This document shows positions 52,443-61,443 of a stretch of 64,000 nucleotides of DNA, piece after piece (within the stretch, counting starts at the first letter, position 1; each line of letters starts with the position of its first letter). The notes beneath the pieces were generated by a model. That model was not told the origin of the DNA, did not search any database, and saw nothing but the letters and a program-made list of their open reading frames with translations. Both the position numbers and the translations under genes were made by a program. The DNA is from Saccharothrix sp. NRRL B-16348 (GTDB lineage Bacteria; Actinomycetota; Actinomycetes; Mycobacteriales; Pseudonocardiaceae): NCBI RefSeq assembly GCF_001280085.1, contig NZ_LGED01000001.1, forward strand, positions 124,001 to 188,000, in the 5' to 3' direction.

Positions 52443-52826
52443 TCAGTCGCGGTCGGTGACGCGGTCGTACACGAGGTTCAGGACCCAGCTCGTCAGGGCG
52501 ACGATGATCGCGCCCCAGAACGCGGGCCAGAAGCCGGTGACGTCGAACGGCAGGCCCAGCTCGCCCGCCAGCCAGCCGGTGAGCCAGAACAGCAGCGCGT
52601 TGACCACCAGGCCGATCAACCCCAGCGTGACCAGGTAGAACAGGCAGCCGAAGAACTTCACCAGCGGCTTGACCACCGCGTTGACCAAGCCGAAGAGCAG
52701 CGCGACGCCGATCAGCGTGCCGATCTTCGCGGGCGTCGACGCGCCCGCCTCCAGGTCGATGCCCGGGATGAGCGTGGCGACCCAGACCGCCACCGCCGTC
52801 AGCAGTACGTGCACCAAAATGCCCAT
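52443..52826 (-). CDS. Phage-holin-4-like/DUF360 membrane protein
   Basis: 127 residues, four membrane segments: MGILVHVLLTAVAVWVAT, LIGVALLFGLVNAVVKPL, LFYLVTLGLIGLVVNALLFWL, FWPAFWGAIIVALTSWVLN. NAVVKPLV and the PG-D segment are the Phage_holin_4_2/YvlD pattern. Despite the name these are chromosomal membrane proteins of unknown, probably envelope-stress function. ATG 52826. Confidence 0.85.
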   Translation of the reverse strand: MGILVHVLLTAVAVWVATLIPGIDLEAGASTPAKIGTLIGVALLFGLVNAVVKPLVKFFGCLFYLVTLGLIGLVVNALLFWLTGWLAGELGLPFDVTGFWPAFWGAIIVALTSWVLNLVYDRVTDRD

Positions 52827-52860
52827 GCCGCAGGCTAACGGCAGCGGTCGTCCGAACGGG

Positions 52861-54156
52861 TCAGGCGCGGCGACGCCCGCGTGCCGCCAAGAAGGCCAAC
52901 GCGCCTCCGCCGAGCAGCAGGCCGCCGATCGCCAACAGCGGCAACGGCGCCGCCCCCGTGCTCGCCAACCCGCTGCCGCCGTCGGCCACCCGAACCACGG
53001 CCGGAGCGGTGGTCGACGTCGTGGTCGTCGGCGCGGTCGGGGAGGTGGTCGACGTGGGCGGGGACGTGGTCTGCTCGCCGGTCGTGTACTTCAGCGGCAC
53101 GACCGCGTGGTTGTCCTGGAAGTTCGTCTCCCGGTGCCCGAGCGCCGAGGCGTGCCGGATGAGCAGGTGGAACCGGTCGAACGCCGGGTCGTCCAGCCGG
53201 TACTCCAGCCGCACGTCCACGGTCTCGCCGACCGCCATCGGCCCGTTCAGCCTGAACTCCTGGCCGGGCGAGATCACGGTGACCCCGTCGCCCGCCCGGA
53301 TGAACTCCGGCGTCGACCCGAACACCACCATCTCCGGGTTGTCCGGCGCCTCGCCCCGGTTGGTCACCGGCACGACCAGCGTGACGACGTCACCCAACCG
53401 GTAGGCGTCCTTCGCCGGCTCCAAGCGAGGCGTGCCGGCCACGAAGTCGGCGTCCAGGTGCGTGTAGCGGACGTCCACGCGGGTCGTCTCGCCCGCGCGC
53501 ACCACGATCTTCTTCTGCCGGGTCGCCGGGTCGACGTCGTGCTCGGTCGCCGGCGCGGCCAGCTTCAGCTCGGGCACGGTGTCGGCCACGACCGACCCGT
53601 CCGAGCCGATCGGCACGTCGGTGAACTCGTACTCGCCCCGCACGCCGCGCGTCGCGGGCGCGATGTCCACGATGCCGTGGATCAGCCGCACCGTCGGCCC
53701 GCCCGGCACGTCCTGCTCGTGCGTCTGCCGCACGCCGTCGCGGTTGGCGTCGTTGAACGAGAACCCGCGCACGGTCCCGCCGCGCACGCCGAAGTCGACC
53801 GTGCCGCCGCCGTTCAGGGGGTTGACCGTCGCCGCGGTCGTCGCCTCGAAGATCCCGGCGTTGCGGTTGTAGATCGCGAGCGGCACGTCCGGCAGGCCCT
53901 CGGCCAGGTAGCGGCCGTTCGCGTCGGTGCCGTACTCGCCGATGAACGCCTTGGTGGCGGCGTTGTAGACCTCCACCGGCAGGCGGTTGACCAGCGGCGG
54001 CTCGCCCGGGTCGACCACGCCGTCGGCGTCGCGGTCGAACCACACCAGGCCCGCCAGCGTGACGGTGTCCTCCTGTGCCACCGCCGGCGGGCTCGCGAGC
54101 GCCGCCACGCCCACGGCCGCGAGAAGGGCCGCGACACGGCCAGTCAGGTTGCGCAC
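52861..54156 (-). CDS. Surface protein with SdrD B-like repeats and LAXTG sorting signal
   Basis: 431 residues. Signal peptide of ~29 residues (cleavage near AVA-QE). Beta-rich repeats with GLVWFDRDADGVVDPGEPPL, GFSFNDANRDGVRQTHEQDV: the SD-repeat B domain with Asp/Asn-rich Ca-binding turns. A Thr/Pro-rich stalk (TTSPPTSTTSPTAPTTTT) precedes the sorting signal LASTG at residues 397-401, a membrane helix and RRR. LAXTG is the class E sortase motif in actinomycetes, so it is probably anchored to peptidoglycan. GTG 54156 is used; no sortase in the window. Confidence 0.85.
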   Translation of the reverse strand: MRNLTGRVAALLAAVGVAALASPPAVAQEDTVTLAGLVWFDRDADGVVDPGEPPLVNRLPVEVYNAATKAFIGEYGTDANGRYLAEGLPDVPLAIYNRNAGIFEATTAATVNPLNGGGTVDFGVRGGTVRGFSFNDANRDGVRQTHEQDVPGGPTVRLIHGIVDIAPATRGVRGEYEFTDVPIGSDGSVVADTVPELKLAAPATEHDVDPATRQKKIVVRAGETTRVDVRYTHLDADFVAGTPRLEPAKDAYRLGDVVTLVVPVTNRGEAPDNPEMVVFGSTPEFIRAGDGVTVISPGQEFRLNGPMAVGETVDVRLEYRLDDPAFDRFHLLIRHASALGHRETNFQDNHAVVPLKYTTGEQTTSPPTSTTSPTAPTTTTSTTAPAVVRVADGGSGLASTGAAPLPLLAIGGLLLGGGALAFLAARGRRRA

Positions 54157-54269
54157 CCGGAATTCCCCCCAAGAAAGACTGTCACCTCGACGTCGCCGGG
54201 CCGTCCATGATCGTTTCATGACGGCGGTCACAGCGGGCGGACCTCGGCGGTGCGGCCTAACGTCGGCGC

Positions 54270-55262
54270 ATGGCAGCTGAGCGGTCCAAGCGGCCGAAGG
54301 GCGGCGAGAGCACGCTCACCGTCCTGCTCGCCCTGGCGGTGAACCTCGCCATCGCGGTGATGAAGGCGATCGCCGGGGTGATCACCGGGTCGGCGGCGAT
54401 GATGGCGGAGGCGGCGCACTCGGTCGCCGACACGTTCACCGAGGCCCTGTTGCTGACGGCGTTGCGCCGGTCGGCCCGGCCCGCCGACCGCAGACACCCG
54501 TTCGGGTACGGCAAGGACCGGTACTTCTGGTCGCTGCTCGCCGCCGTGTCGATCTTCGTGTCCGGCGCGGTGTTCGCGTTCTACGAGGGGTTCCGGACCG
54601 TGTTCGGCGCGCCGGAGGAGCAGGGCAGCCCGGTCGTCGGGTACGTGGTGCTGGCCATCGCGTTCGCGTTGGAGTCGGTGTCGTGGACGCAGGCGGTGCG
54701 GCAGGTGCGGCGCGGGGCGCGGGCCGAGGAGCGGTCGGTGTTCGCGTTCCTGCGGGTGTCGGACGACCCGACGGTGAAGACGGTGTTCCTGGAGGACTCG
54801 GCCGCGCTGGTCGGGCTGGTGCTCGCGTTCGGCGGGCTGGGGCTGCACCACCTCACCGGGTCGTCGGTGTGGGACGGCGTGGCGTCGTTGGCGATCGGCG
54901 TGCTGCTCGCGTTCGCCGCGTACACGTTGGCGTCGACCAACCGGGGGCTGTTGATCGGCAGGCAGGCCGACCCCGTGCTGGTGCGGGCGGTGTGGTCGCG
55001 GCTGCGGGAGGCGCCGGAGGTCGAGCAGGTGGTGGACCTGCTGACGATGGCGGTCGGCACGGACCGCGTGCTGGTGTGCGCGCGGCTCGACTTCGACGAC
55101 GCGTTGGGCGCGGCCGACCTGGAGCGGGCGTGCGTGCGGATCGACGCCGAGCTGCGTGCCGCGCACGACGAGCTGGACGAGGTGTTCCTGGAGCCCGTGC
55201 CGCGGACCGACCCGGAGCTGAGGTCGCGGGTGCTGGCCAGGTACGGGGACCTGAAGCTCTAG
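54270..55262 (+). CDS. Cation diffusion facilitator (CDF) transporter
   Basis: 330 residues. Six membrane segments; [16 protein letters not shown] (metal Asp/His pair region), [17 protein letters not shown] (CDF signature: HP.GYG), then [16 protein letters not shown] and a cytoplasmic C-terminal domain. Expels Zn2+, Fe2+, Co2+ or similar from the cytoplasm by proton exchange; the metal is not determined. ATG 54270. Stop TAG lies in a CTAG shared with dcd. Confidence 0.9.
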   Translation: MAAERSKRPKGGESTLTVLLALAVNLAIAVMKAIAGVITGSAAMMAEAAHSVADTFTEALLLTALRRSARPADRRHPFGYGKDRYFWSLLAAVSIFVSGAVFAFYEGFRTVFGAPEEQGSPVVGYVVLAIAFALESVSWTQAVRQVRRGARAEERSVFAFLRVSDDPTVKTVFLEDSAALVGLVLAFGGLGLHHLTGSSVWDGVASLAIGVLLAFAAYTLASTNRGLLIGRQADPVLVRAVWSRLREAPEVEQVVDLLTMAVGTDRVLVCARLDFDDALGAADLERACVRIDAELRAAHDELDEVFLEPVPRTDPELRSRVLARYGDLKL

Positions 55263-55840
55263 CGCTTGGTGTCGGTGCGGTGGAAGTTCAGGTAGGCGCG
55301 GGACGGCGTCGGACCGCGTTGCCCCTGGTAGCGGGAGCCTGCCTGGGCCGAGCCGTACGGGAACTCGGCCGCGCTGCTGAGCCGGAACAGGCACAGCTGG
55401 CCGATCTTCATGCCCGGCCACAGCGTGATGGGGAGGTTGGCGACGTTCGACAGCTCGAGCGTGATGTGGCCGGAGAAGCCGGGGTCGATGAAGCCCGCCG
55501 TCGAGTGCGTGAGCAGGCCGAGGCGGCCCAGCGACGACTTGCCCTCCAGCCGGCCCGCCAGGTCGTCGGGGAGGGTGACGAGCTCGTAGGTCGAGCCGAG
55601 CACGAACTCGCCGGGGTGCAGCACGAACGGCTCGTCGTCGGCCGGCTCGACCAGCGAGGTGAGGTCGTCCTGCTGCATCGCGGGGTCGATGTGCGTGTAC
55701 CGGGTGTTGTTGAAGACGCGGAAGAACCGGTCCAGTCGGACGTCGATGCTGGACGGCTGCACCATGACGTCGTCGAACGGCTCCAGCACCAACCGGCCGG
55801 ACTCGACCTCTTTCCGCAGATCGCGGTCACTGAGCAGCAC
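55259..55840 (-). CDS. dcd: dCTP deaminase (probably bifunctional dCTP deaminase/dUTPase)
   Basis: 193 residues. [21 protein letters not shown]-terminus, [47 protein letters not shown] (in parts: GKSSLGRLG) and [20 protein letters not shown] ([12 protein letters not shown] is the catalytic Glu region in Dcd), ending [18 protein letters not shown]. Converts dCTP to dUTP or dUMP for thymidylate synthesis; the mycobacterial enzyme is bifunctional. GTG 55840 matches the family start. Convergent with the CDF gene by CTAG; tRNA-Gly lies 70 bp upstream. Confidence 0.95.
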   Translation of the reverse strand: MLLSDRDLRKEVESGRLVLEPFDDVMVQPSSIDVRLDRFFRVFNNTRYTHIDPAMQQDDLTSLVEPADDEPFVLHPGEFVLGSTYELVTLPDDLAGRLEGKSSLGRLGLLTHSTAGFIDPGFSGHITLELSNVANLPITLWPGMKIGQLCLFRLSSAAEFPYGSAQAGSRYQGQRGPTPSRAYLNFHRTDTKR

Positions 55841-55909
55841 AGGCACAGCCTAGGTGACAGCACTGGACCACCCCGCCACCGGCTGTGTGTATGATCGGTG
55901 CCGCGGCAC

Positions 55910-55980
55910 GCGGGTGTAGTTCATTGGTAGAACGACAGCTTCCCAAGCTGTAGAGGCGGGTTCGATTCCCGTCACCCGCT
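55910..55980 (+). tRNA. tRNA-Gly (anticodon CCC)
   Basis: 71-nt cloverleaf: acceptor GCGGGTG/CACCCGC, D-arm with GTTCATTGGTAGAAC, anticodon stem ACAGC/GCTGT with loop TTCCCAA (anticodon CCC, reads GGG), T-arm GGCGGGTTCGATTCCCG-type. CCA is not encoded. Next to dcd as in mycobacteria. A strong terminator follows at 55988. Confidence 0.95.
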
Positions 55981-55987
55981 CGTAGCG

Positions 55988-56020
55988 CGAAGGCCCAGGT
56001 CACGTTGACCTGGGCCTTCG
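55988..56020 (+). terminator. Perfect 15-bp hairpin terminator after tRNA-Gly
   Basis: CGAAGGCCCAGGTCA / TGACCTGGGCCTTCG, loop CGT, followed by TCGTGC. Ends the tRNA transcript. Confidence 0.92.
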
Positions 56021-56153
56021 TCGTGCTCCAGCCAGAGCGTCACCGTCCCTTGCGTCCGCCAGAGCCGTGAGGCCGGTCCGGCGCGCCGGGATTGTCGGAG
56101 GTCGCTGCTACGTTCCCCCGCGGGCCCGGGCAGGTCGGACGAGGGGGAGAACC

Positions 56154-56627
56154 GTGGCAGAGGTGGCACTGCGGCCGGTTGAGGATGGCGACCTGGACGG
56201 GTTGTTCGAGCAGATGCGGGACCCCGAGTCGGTGCGGATGGCGGCCTTCACCGCGAAGGACCCCGACGACCGCGCGGCGTTCGACGCCCACATGGCGAAG
56301 CTGAGGGCGTCTCCCGACATCACGCTGCGCGCGGTGACGCTCGGGGGGCGCCTCGTGGGCAGCATCTCCAGCTTCGTCATGGAGGGTGACACCGAGATCA
56401 CCTTCTGGATCGACCGCTCGGCCTGGGGTCAGGGAGTCGCCGGGCGAGCGCTGGCCCTGTTCCTGGGCACGGTCGCGGTCCGGCCGCTGCACGCCCGCGC
56501 CGCCAGTGACAACCTCGGCTCGCTCGGGGTCCTGCGGAAGGTGGGCTTCACGATCACCGGCACCGAGGTCTCCTACGCGCCCGCCAGGAACGCCGAGATC
56601 GAGGAGACCGTCCTGCGTCTCGACTAG
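56154..56627 (+). CDS. GNAT-family N-acetyltransferase
   Basis: 157 residues. ALRPVEDGDLDGLFEQMRD, then WIDRSAWGQGVAGRALALFL (acetyl-CoA binding loop QGVAGRA; the usual Q-x-x-G-x-A/G) and ARAASDNLGSLGVLRKVGF. Acetylates an unknown amine. GTG 56154 has GAGGGGG directly upstream. Stop TAG is shared with the convergent APH gene by CTAG. Confidence 0.9.
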   Translation: MAEVALRPVEDGDLDGLFEQMRDPESVRMAAFTAKDPDDRAAFDAHMAKLRASPDITLRAVTLGGRLVGSISSFVMEGDTEITFWIDRSAWGQGVAGRALALFLGTVAVRPLHARAASDNLGSLGVLRKVGFTITGTEVSYAPARNAEIEETVLRLD

Positions 56628-57574
56628 CGGAGGCGGGTGGTCCAGTCGTCCAGGTGAGCCAGGGACGTGCGCAGGTCGGCGAGCAGTTCGAGGGCGTGGG
56701 TGTGCGACGCCGCGCGTTCGGCCGGCGTCACGGGGCGGTGGCCCAGGGCTCGCCACACCATCCACGCCGCGCCGCCCAGGTAGACGCGCAGCAGGCCCGC
56801 GAACGACGTCGGGGACGCCGGGGGTCGGCGGCCGCCGGCGGTCTCGTAGGACGTGATCACCCGGTCGAACGCGGCACGGTCCTCACCCAGTCGGCTGAAG
56901 TAGATCGCCGCACGGGTCAGTTCCCACTCCGCGTAATCCGGGCCCGCGCTGTCCCAGTCCAGCAGCAACGGGCCGGTGGGGGTCTGCAGGACGTTGTCCG
57001 GCTTCACGTCGCGGTGCGTGTCGACCGGGGTGAAGTCGTGCGCGGCCGTGGCGATGGACCGGGCCTCGGCGACGTCCGGCAGGTAGGCGCGGACGGCGGA
57101 GGTGAAGTCGTTCGGCGCCTCGTCCAGCCACTCGCGCCACTCCTCGACCGGGTGCGGCGGCCCGTCCGGTGTCACGTCGACCGCCCGGTGGTGCAGTGCC
57201 GCCAGGGTGGTGCCGACCCACTCCGACACGTCCGTTGTCAACGGCCCGCCGTCGTGCCACTCGTGCACCAGGTAGCTGCCGACCTCGTCACCGACGCGCA
57301 CGTCCGCCAGCAGCGGCGCGGCCGGTTCGAGCGGGTGCACCGGGCGCGGCATGGGGAAGCCGCGTTCGCAGGCGTCCAGCTGCACCCGCGCGGCCACCAG
57401 GTAGTCGCGCAGCCACCAGTCCTCCCGCGACCTGTTCAGGCGCTTGACCGCCCACGTGCCCCGTGACGTGCGCAGACGCCACACCAGGTGCGAACGCCCG
57501 CCCGCCACCGGCGTCCACGGCTCGACCACGTCACCGAGCCCGAACGCCGCCGCCACCGCCCTCTGCCACCGCAC
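56624..57574 (-). CDS. APH-family phosphotransferase
   Basis: 316 residues. VAGGRSHLVWRLRTSRGTWAV with a Lys, then VDTHRDVKPDNVLQ (HRDVKPDN catalytic loop) and PLLLDWDSAGPDYAEWEL (DxD metal motif). Kinase-like fold of aminoglycoside/homoserine kinases; substrate unknown. No antibiotic-resistance context is evident. ATG or GTG 57574. Confidence 0.85.
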   Translation of the reverse strand: MRWQRAVAAAFGLGDVVEPWTPVAGGRSHLVWRLRTSRGTWAVKRLNRSREDWWLRDYLVAARVQLDACERGFPMPRPVHPLEPAAPLLADVRVGDEVGSYLVHEWHDGGPLTTDVSEWVGTTLAALHHRAVDVTPDGPPHPVEEWREWLDEAPNDFTSAVRAYLPDVAEARSIATAAHDFTPVDTHRDVKPDNVLQTPTGPLLLDWDSAGPDYAEWELTRAAIYFSRLGEDRAAFDRVITSYETAGGRRPPASPTSFAGLLRVYLGGAAWMVWRALGHRPVTPAERAASHTHALELLADLRTSLAHLDDWTTRLR

Positions 57575-57595
57575 GCCTGCGCACCCCCCTCGAAG

Positions 57596-57985
57596 TCAGT
57601 TGTCCGACGAACGCCACACCTGCTCGTAACGCTCCTGGTCACGCGCCGTCCGCTCCTTGCGCACCGCCGCCGCCGCGCCCGCCGGGTAGCCGTACTTCGT
57701 CATCCGGTGGTCGGTGCTCTCGATCGCGTACGACACACCGAAGTACACGCCGACCACCAGCCCCAACGACCCGCACGCGATCGCCAGCGGCAACGGGGAG
57801 CCGAGGCCCAGCACCAGCGCCAGCGTGATCGCCACCGTCAGCGGCAGCACCTGCAGGAACATCCGCGCGGTGAACCAGGCCAGCCACGTCGGCTTGGTCG
57901 CCTGCCGGAACACCCACTCCCGGTGCCGCTGGGGCAGCCGGCCGCCGAGCAGGTACCAGACCCGCAGCGGCACGGACGGCTTCAC
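57596..57985 (-). CDS. DUF5313-type membrane protein
   Basis: 129 residues. Starts with a cytoplasmic Trp/Arg-rich part (RVWYLLGGRLPQRHREWVF), two to three membrane segments (WLAWFTARMFLQVLPLTVAITLALVLG, in parts; LPLAIACGSLGLVVGVYFG), and an Arg-rich C-terminus. Matches the actinobacterial DUF5313 pattern. GTG 57985 overlaps the stop of the OhrR-like gene (GTGA), so it is probably in its operon. Function unknown. Confidence 0.75.
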   Translation of the reverse strand: MKPSVPLRVWYLLGGRLPQRHREWVFRQATKPTWLAWFTARMFLQVLPLTVAITLALVLGLGSPLPLAIACGSLGLVVGVYFGVSYAIESTDHRMTKYGYPAGAAAAVRKERTARDQERYEQVWRSSDN

Positions 57986-58431
57986 GTCCGCTCCGTCGCG
58001 GCGATCACCCTGGTCAGCACGGCGTGCAGGTCGCGCAGCTCGTCCAGCGACATGCCGAGCCGCTCCACCACCGCGGGCGGGATCGCCAACGCGCGCTCGC
58101 GCAGCGCGACGCCCTCCCCGGTCAGCGTCACGGCGAGCTGCCGCTCGTCCGCCGCGGCCCGCGACCGCGTCACGTACCCGATCGCCTCCAGCCGCTTGAG
58201 CAGCGGCGACAGCGTCGCGGGCTCCAGCGCCAGCAACCGGCTCAGCTCCTTCACCGACAGCGGCGCGCGACCCCACAACGCCAGCATCACCAGGTACTGC
58301 GGGTGGGTCAGGCCCATGGGCTCCAACAGCGGCCGGTAGACGGCGACCACGTTCCGGGACGCGATGGACAGCGCGAAGCAGACCTGCCGTTCCAGGTCCA
58401 GCGGGTCCTCGACGTTTTGTGCACTAATCAT
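57982..58431 (-). CDS. OhrR/MarR-family transcriptional regulator
   Basis: 149 residues from ATG 58431 (a GTG 12 nt earlier at 58443 is possible). LERQVCFALSIASRNVVAVY, then LEPMGLTHPQYLVMLALWGR, is the OhrR subgroup pattern with the redox-active Cys near residue 19 of this start; winged helix SVKELSRLLALEPATLSPLL. OhrR proteins sense organic hydroperoxides and repress ohr. No ohr gene adjoins; it may regulate itself and the downstream DUF5313 gene. The start codon lies inside a palindrome. Confidence 0.85.
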   Translation of the reverse strand: MISAQNVEDPLDLERQVCFALSIASRNVVAVYRPLLEPMGLTHPQYLVMLALWGRAPLSVKELSRLLALEPATLSPLLKRLEAIGYVTRSRAAADERQLAVTLTGEGVALRERALAIPPAVVERLGMSLDELRDLHAVLTRVIAATERT

Positions 58432-58434
58432 TAG
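58424..58434. promoter_or_regulatory. Palindrome CTAAT-C-ATTAG over the ohrR-like start
   Basis: Perfect 11-bp palindrome that covers the candidate ATG (58431). MarR-family operators often look like this, so autorepression is likely. The A/T content stands out in a GC-rich region. A leaderless transcript starting here would have the operator at its 5' end. Confidence 0.65.
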
Positions 58435-58489
58435 CACCCACACTATGCCCGGACGGCCGGTCAGCGCACCGCGACGGTCACCACACGGC

Positions 58490-59284
58490 TCACCCGGGCC
58501 GCCGCGCGGCGGTGATCAGGTGCGACGACGCGCCCAGCACGGACTCCTCCTGCTCGACCTGCCGCAGCACCCACATCAGGTAGTCCAACAACTCCGGGTC
58601 GGCGAAGGCGGCGTCGAGGTCGGCGTTGGACCGCACCCACGCGACGCCCTCCAGCGCGAACGTCCCGACGGCGTCCAGCCCGGCCTCCCGCGCCTCCTCG
58701 GCCGCCTCCCCGGGCCGGTGGAAGTACGCGGAGGTGAACCAGGGCGTGTCCGCCGGCGGCAGGTGCCGCCCGGTCTCGATCGCGTGCGTGACGACGCCCC
58801 GGTACCGCGGGTCCAGCGCGAAGTCCTTGCGCAGCCCGTCGAGCAGCGACGCGAACCGCCCGATCACGGCGCCGAGCACCACACCGCCGGGCCGCACCAC
58901 GCGCCACGCCTCCCGCCACGCCCGCAGCCGGTCCTCCCGCTCCGCCAGGTGGTAGAGCGGCCCGAGCAGCAGCACCACGTCGAACGGCCCGTCCACCGGC
59001 AGGTCACGGGCGTCGCCGACGACGGCGGTCACCCCGGGCAGCGCGCCGGCCACCTCCACGTGCGACGGCATCGCGTCGACGACGACCACGTCGTGCCCGT
59101 CCTCCGCCAACCAGCCCGCGTGCACGCCGGTCGCACCGCCGACGTCCAGCACCCGACTGCGCTCGCCGACGAACCGCCGCACGACGTCCTGCGTCCGCAG
59201 GAACTCCAACCGCCCGTTCCCGCCGACGCGCAGCCGGTCCTCCTCGAAGCCCTGCGCGTAGAACTCCCTGATCTCCTGGTCCAT
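58490..59284 (-). CDS. SAM-dependent methyltransferase (class I)
   Basis: 264 residues. VLDVGGATGVHAGWLAEDG (motif I), VVVVDAMPSH (acidic residue binding ribose), VVGDARDLPVDGPFDVVLLLGPLYHL (motif II region, partly cited) and RVVRPGGVVLGAVIG. Class I Rossmann methylase; substrate unknown. Upstream start ATG 59284. Lies alone between the ohrR-like gene and a hypothetical gene. Confidence 0.88.
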   Translation of the reverse strand: MDQEIREFYAQGFEEDRLRVGGNGRLEFLRTQDVVRRFVGERSRVLDVGGATGVHAGWLAEDGHDVVVVDAMPSHVEVAGALPGVTAVVGDARDLPVDGPFDVVLLLGPLYHLAEREDRLRAWREAWRVVRPGGVVLGAVIGRFASLLDGLRKDFALDPRYRGVVTHAIETGRHLPPADTPWFTSAYFHRPGEAAEEAREAGLDAVGTFALEGVAWVRSNADLDAAFADPELLDYLMWVLRQVEQEESVLGASSHLITAARRPG

Positions 59285-59314
59285 CTTTCGACCGTATGAG
59301 CAGGGGCAATCGGT

Positions 59315-59701
59315 TTACCGGGCTTCCAGCTCCGCCCAGCCGCCACCGCGCGCCAGCACCAGGCGCACCTCGGCGAGGTGCTCGACCACACCCGCGAGGT
59401 CGCTGTGCAGCAACGCGGCCCGGTCCACGTCGACCGGCAGCCCGTCGTCCCGCCACAGCTCCACCGGCAGGCTCAGCACGAACACCACGGAGTCGACCAG
59501 CCGCAGCACCGCCGCCGCCTGGTCACCGGTGTACGCGCCGCGGATCCCGGCGCACTCCGCCAGCACCGCGCGCAGCCCGCCGACGGCCGCCGCCGGTGTG
59601 CCGTCCCACTCGTCCGACGGCCACAGCCGTCCGCTCAGCGCGAGCCACAGCCGCCACCCGGCGGCCGACTCGGCCTCGTCCCGCGGTCGCCACCCGTCCA
59701 T
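59315..59701 (-). CDS. Small protein of unknown function
   Basis: 128 residues, helical, acidic. MDGWRPRDEAESAAGWRLW, a Trp-rich N-terminus, then LRAVLAECAGIRGAYTGDQA and VVEHLAEVRLVLARGGGW. No recognised family. ATG 59701. A longer open frame running through the next gene is a frame shadow. The terminator of the upstream symporter gene lies 8 bp before it. Confidence 0.5.
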   Translation of the reverse strand: MDGWRPRDEAESAAGWRLWLALSGRLWPSDEWDGTPAAAVGGLRAVLAECAGIRGAYTGDQAAAVLRLVDSVVFVLSLPVELWRDDGLPVDVDRAALLHSDLAGVVEHLAEVRLVLARGGGWAELEAR

Positions 59702-59708
59702 CACCCCA

Positions 59709-59738
59709 CTGTGCGGGCGCACCACGGCGCCCGCACAG
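59709..59738 (-). terminator. Terminator downstream of symporter gene
   Basis: Perfect 12-bp stem CTGTGCGGGCGC / GCGCCCGCACAG around ACCACG, ~56 bp beyond the symporter stop (59794) and just before the next gene's start. Confidence 0.8.
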
Positions 59739-59793
59739 CGGAGATGACCCATCACACAGGGCAACGCAGCCCACAGGGCAATTTCGCGCACGG

Positions 59794-61308
59794 TCAGGCG
59801 CGCGTGGGCACCTTCTCGTCGTCGCTGTCGGACTGCAGCGAGTCGACCAGCGCCGACCGCTCCGCCGACGGCTCCGGCTTGATGACCAGGCCGATCAGCA
59901 GGTACAGCACCAGCGACACCAGCAGCGGCCAGGACACGATCACCGCCTGGGTGACGAACTCGACCTTGTTCTGCTGCAGCACGTACAGCACGGCCCACGT
60001 GCCGAGACCGCCGATGACCGAGCTGGTCGCCGCGGTCGGGCCGACCTTCTTGAACCACGGCAGCATGCCCAGCATCAACGGGATCGCGATCGGGCCCATC
60101 GTGGCCGCCACCAAGGCGATCACGACCTTGAGCACGAACCCCTTGGTGTCCGCCGTCAACGCGATCGTCATGCTCAGCCCGATGAACGCGAACGTGGTGA
60201 TCCGCGCCAGCTGCAGCTGCGCGGGCTCGCTGAGCCGCTTCACGCCCTTCCACAGCCTGGGCAGCATGTCCCGGGTGATGACCGCGGAGATCACGTTGGC
60301 GTCCGAGGACACCATCGCCATGGTGTGCGAGAAGAAGCCGGCCAGCACCAGGCCGATCATGCCCGCGGGCAGCATGAGCTTGCCCATCTCGACGTACGCC
60401 TGCTCGGCGTTGGCCTCCATGCCCGGCACGATCAGCGGCGCGGCCCACATCGGGAAGAACAGCACCAGCGGCCACACCAGCCACAGCACGCTGGACAGCA
60501 GCGCGGACCGCTTGGCCGCGGCGCCCGACGGCGCGGCCATGTAGCGCTGCGCCAGGTTCCACATGCCGCCGTTGTACTCCAGCGTCTTGATCAGGAACAG
60601 CGCCATGAAGAAGATCAGCGTGTAGTTGCCGGACAGCGGCTCGGAGTGCGACTCGGGCAGCTTGTCCCAGATCGTCCACATGAAGTCGATGCCGCCGAAG
60701 TGCGCGGCGACCGCGACGAACATCGCGATGCCCGCCGCGCCCTGGATGATGAATTGGCCGAAGTCGGTCAGCGCGTCGGCCCACAGGCCGCCCAGCACCG
60801 AGTAGACCATCGTGACGGCGCCGACGATCGTGATGCCCAGCCAGATCGGGACGCCCGCGAAACCCTGGAGCAGCAGCGACACCGCGACCCACTTGGCCGC
60901 GATGTCCACGACCTTCAGCGCCGCGCCCGCCCACGCCATGATCTGCTGGGTCGGCACGTTGTAGCGCCGGGCCAGGTACTCCAGCGGCGACTTGACGCCG
61001 TGCTTGGAGCGCAGCCGGTTCCACGTGCCCGCCCACAGGAACGCGCCGATGCCGACACCGACACCGATCGTCAGCGCCCACCAGATGTAGACGGTCAGGC
61101 CGAGGCGGTAGGCCTCGGCGGCGAAGGCCACGAACATGACCGCGCTGTAACCGGACATGTGGTGCGAGATGCCGGACAGCCACCAGGGCATCTTGCCGCC
61201 CGCGGTGAAGAAGTCGGCGATGTTCTTGATGCGCCCGCGTGACCAGTAGCCGATCGCCACCATCACGAAGAAGTACCCACCGACGACGACCCAGTCGAGG
61301 GTTTCCAT
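59794..61308 (-). CDS. Sodium:solute symporter (SSS family)
   Basis: 504 residues, ~13 membrane segments. KMPWWLSGISHHMSGYSAVMFVA (in parts: SGISHHMSGYS), GIGAFLWAGTWNRLRS, then SSVLGGLWADALTDF-type and DADANVISAVITRDM-type sequence; the overall pattern matches SSS/MctC-like monocarboxylate, pantothenate or proline symporters. Moves an organic solute with Na+. ATG 61308. It is divergent from a LuxR-type regulator, suggesting shared control. Confidence 0.87.
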   Translation of the reverse strand: METLDWVVVGGYFFVMVAIGYWSRGRIKNIADFFTAGGKMPWWLSGISHHMSGYSAVMFVAFAAEAYRLGLTVYIWWALTIGVGVGIGAFLWAGTWNRLRSKHGVKSPLEYLARRYNVPTQQIMAWAGAALKVVDIAAKWVAVSLLLQGFAGVPIWLGITIVGAVTMVYSVLGGLWADALTDFGQFIIQGAAGIAMFVAVAAHFGGIDFMWTIWDKLPESHSEPLSGNYTLIFFMALFLIKTLEYNGGMWNLAQRYMAAPSGAAAKRSALLSSVLWLVWPLVLFFPMWAAPLIVPGMEANAEQAYVEMGKLMLPAGMIGLVLAGFFSHTMAMVSSDANVISAVITRDMLPRLWKGVKRLSEPAQLQLARITTFAFIGLSMTIALTADTKGFVLKVVIALVAATMGPIAIPLMLGMLPWFKKVGPTAATSSVIGGLGTWAVLYVLQQNKVEFVTQAVIVSWPLLVSLVLYLLIGLVIKPEPSAERSALVDSLQSDSDDEKVPTRA

Positions 61309-61443
61309 GAGGCCTCCACAAGTGTTCGGCCCACGGGTGGCAGCGCGTGTTCGAGCGGCGGCGGTGCGCGGCGTCCCACATGGGTGTGTGACGTACGTCT
61401 TACGAGGCTGTTGCGCCCGGCGGAAGGCTGCGGACGGTCATTG

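Noticed and set aside
55910..55980. tRNA-Gly as an integration site of a mobile element
   Set aside because: I saw no repeat of the tRNA 3' end, and no integrase or foreign-looking genes within several kb; the region is conserved core chromosome.
59315..61381. Single long protein (688 residues) on the minus strand
   Set aside because: Most of it is a shadow of the symporter gene. The symporter reading frame has clear membrane segments; only the last 128 residues are kept as a separate gene.
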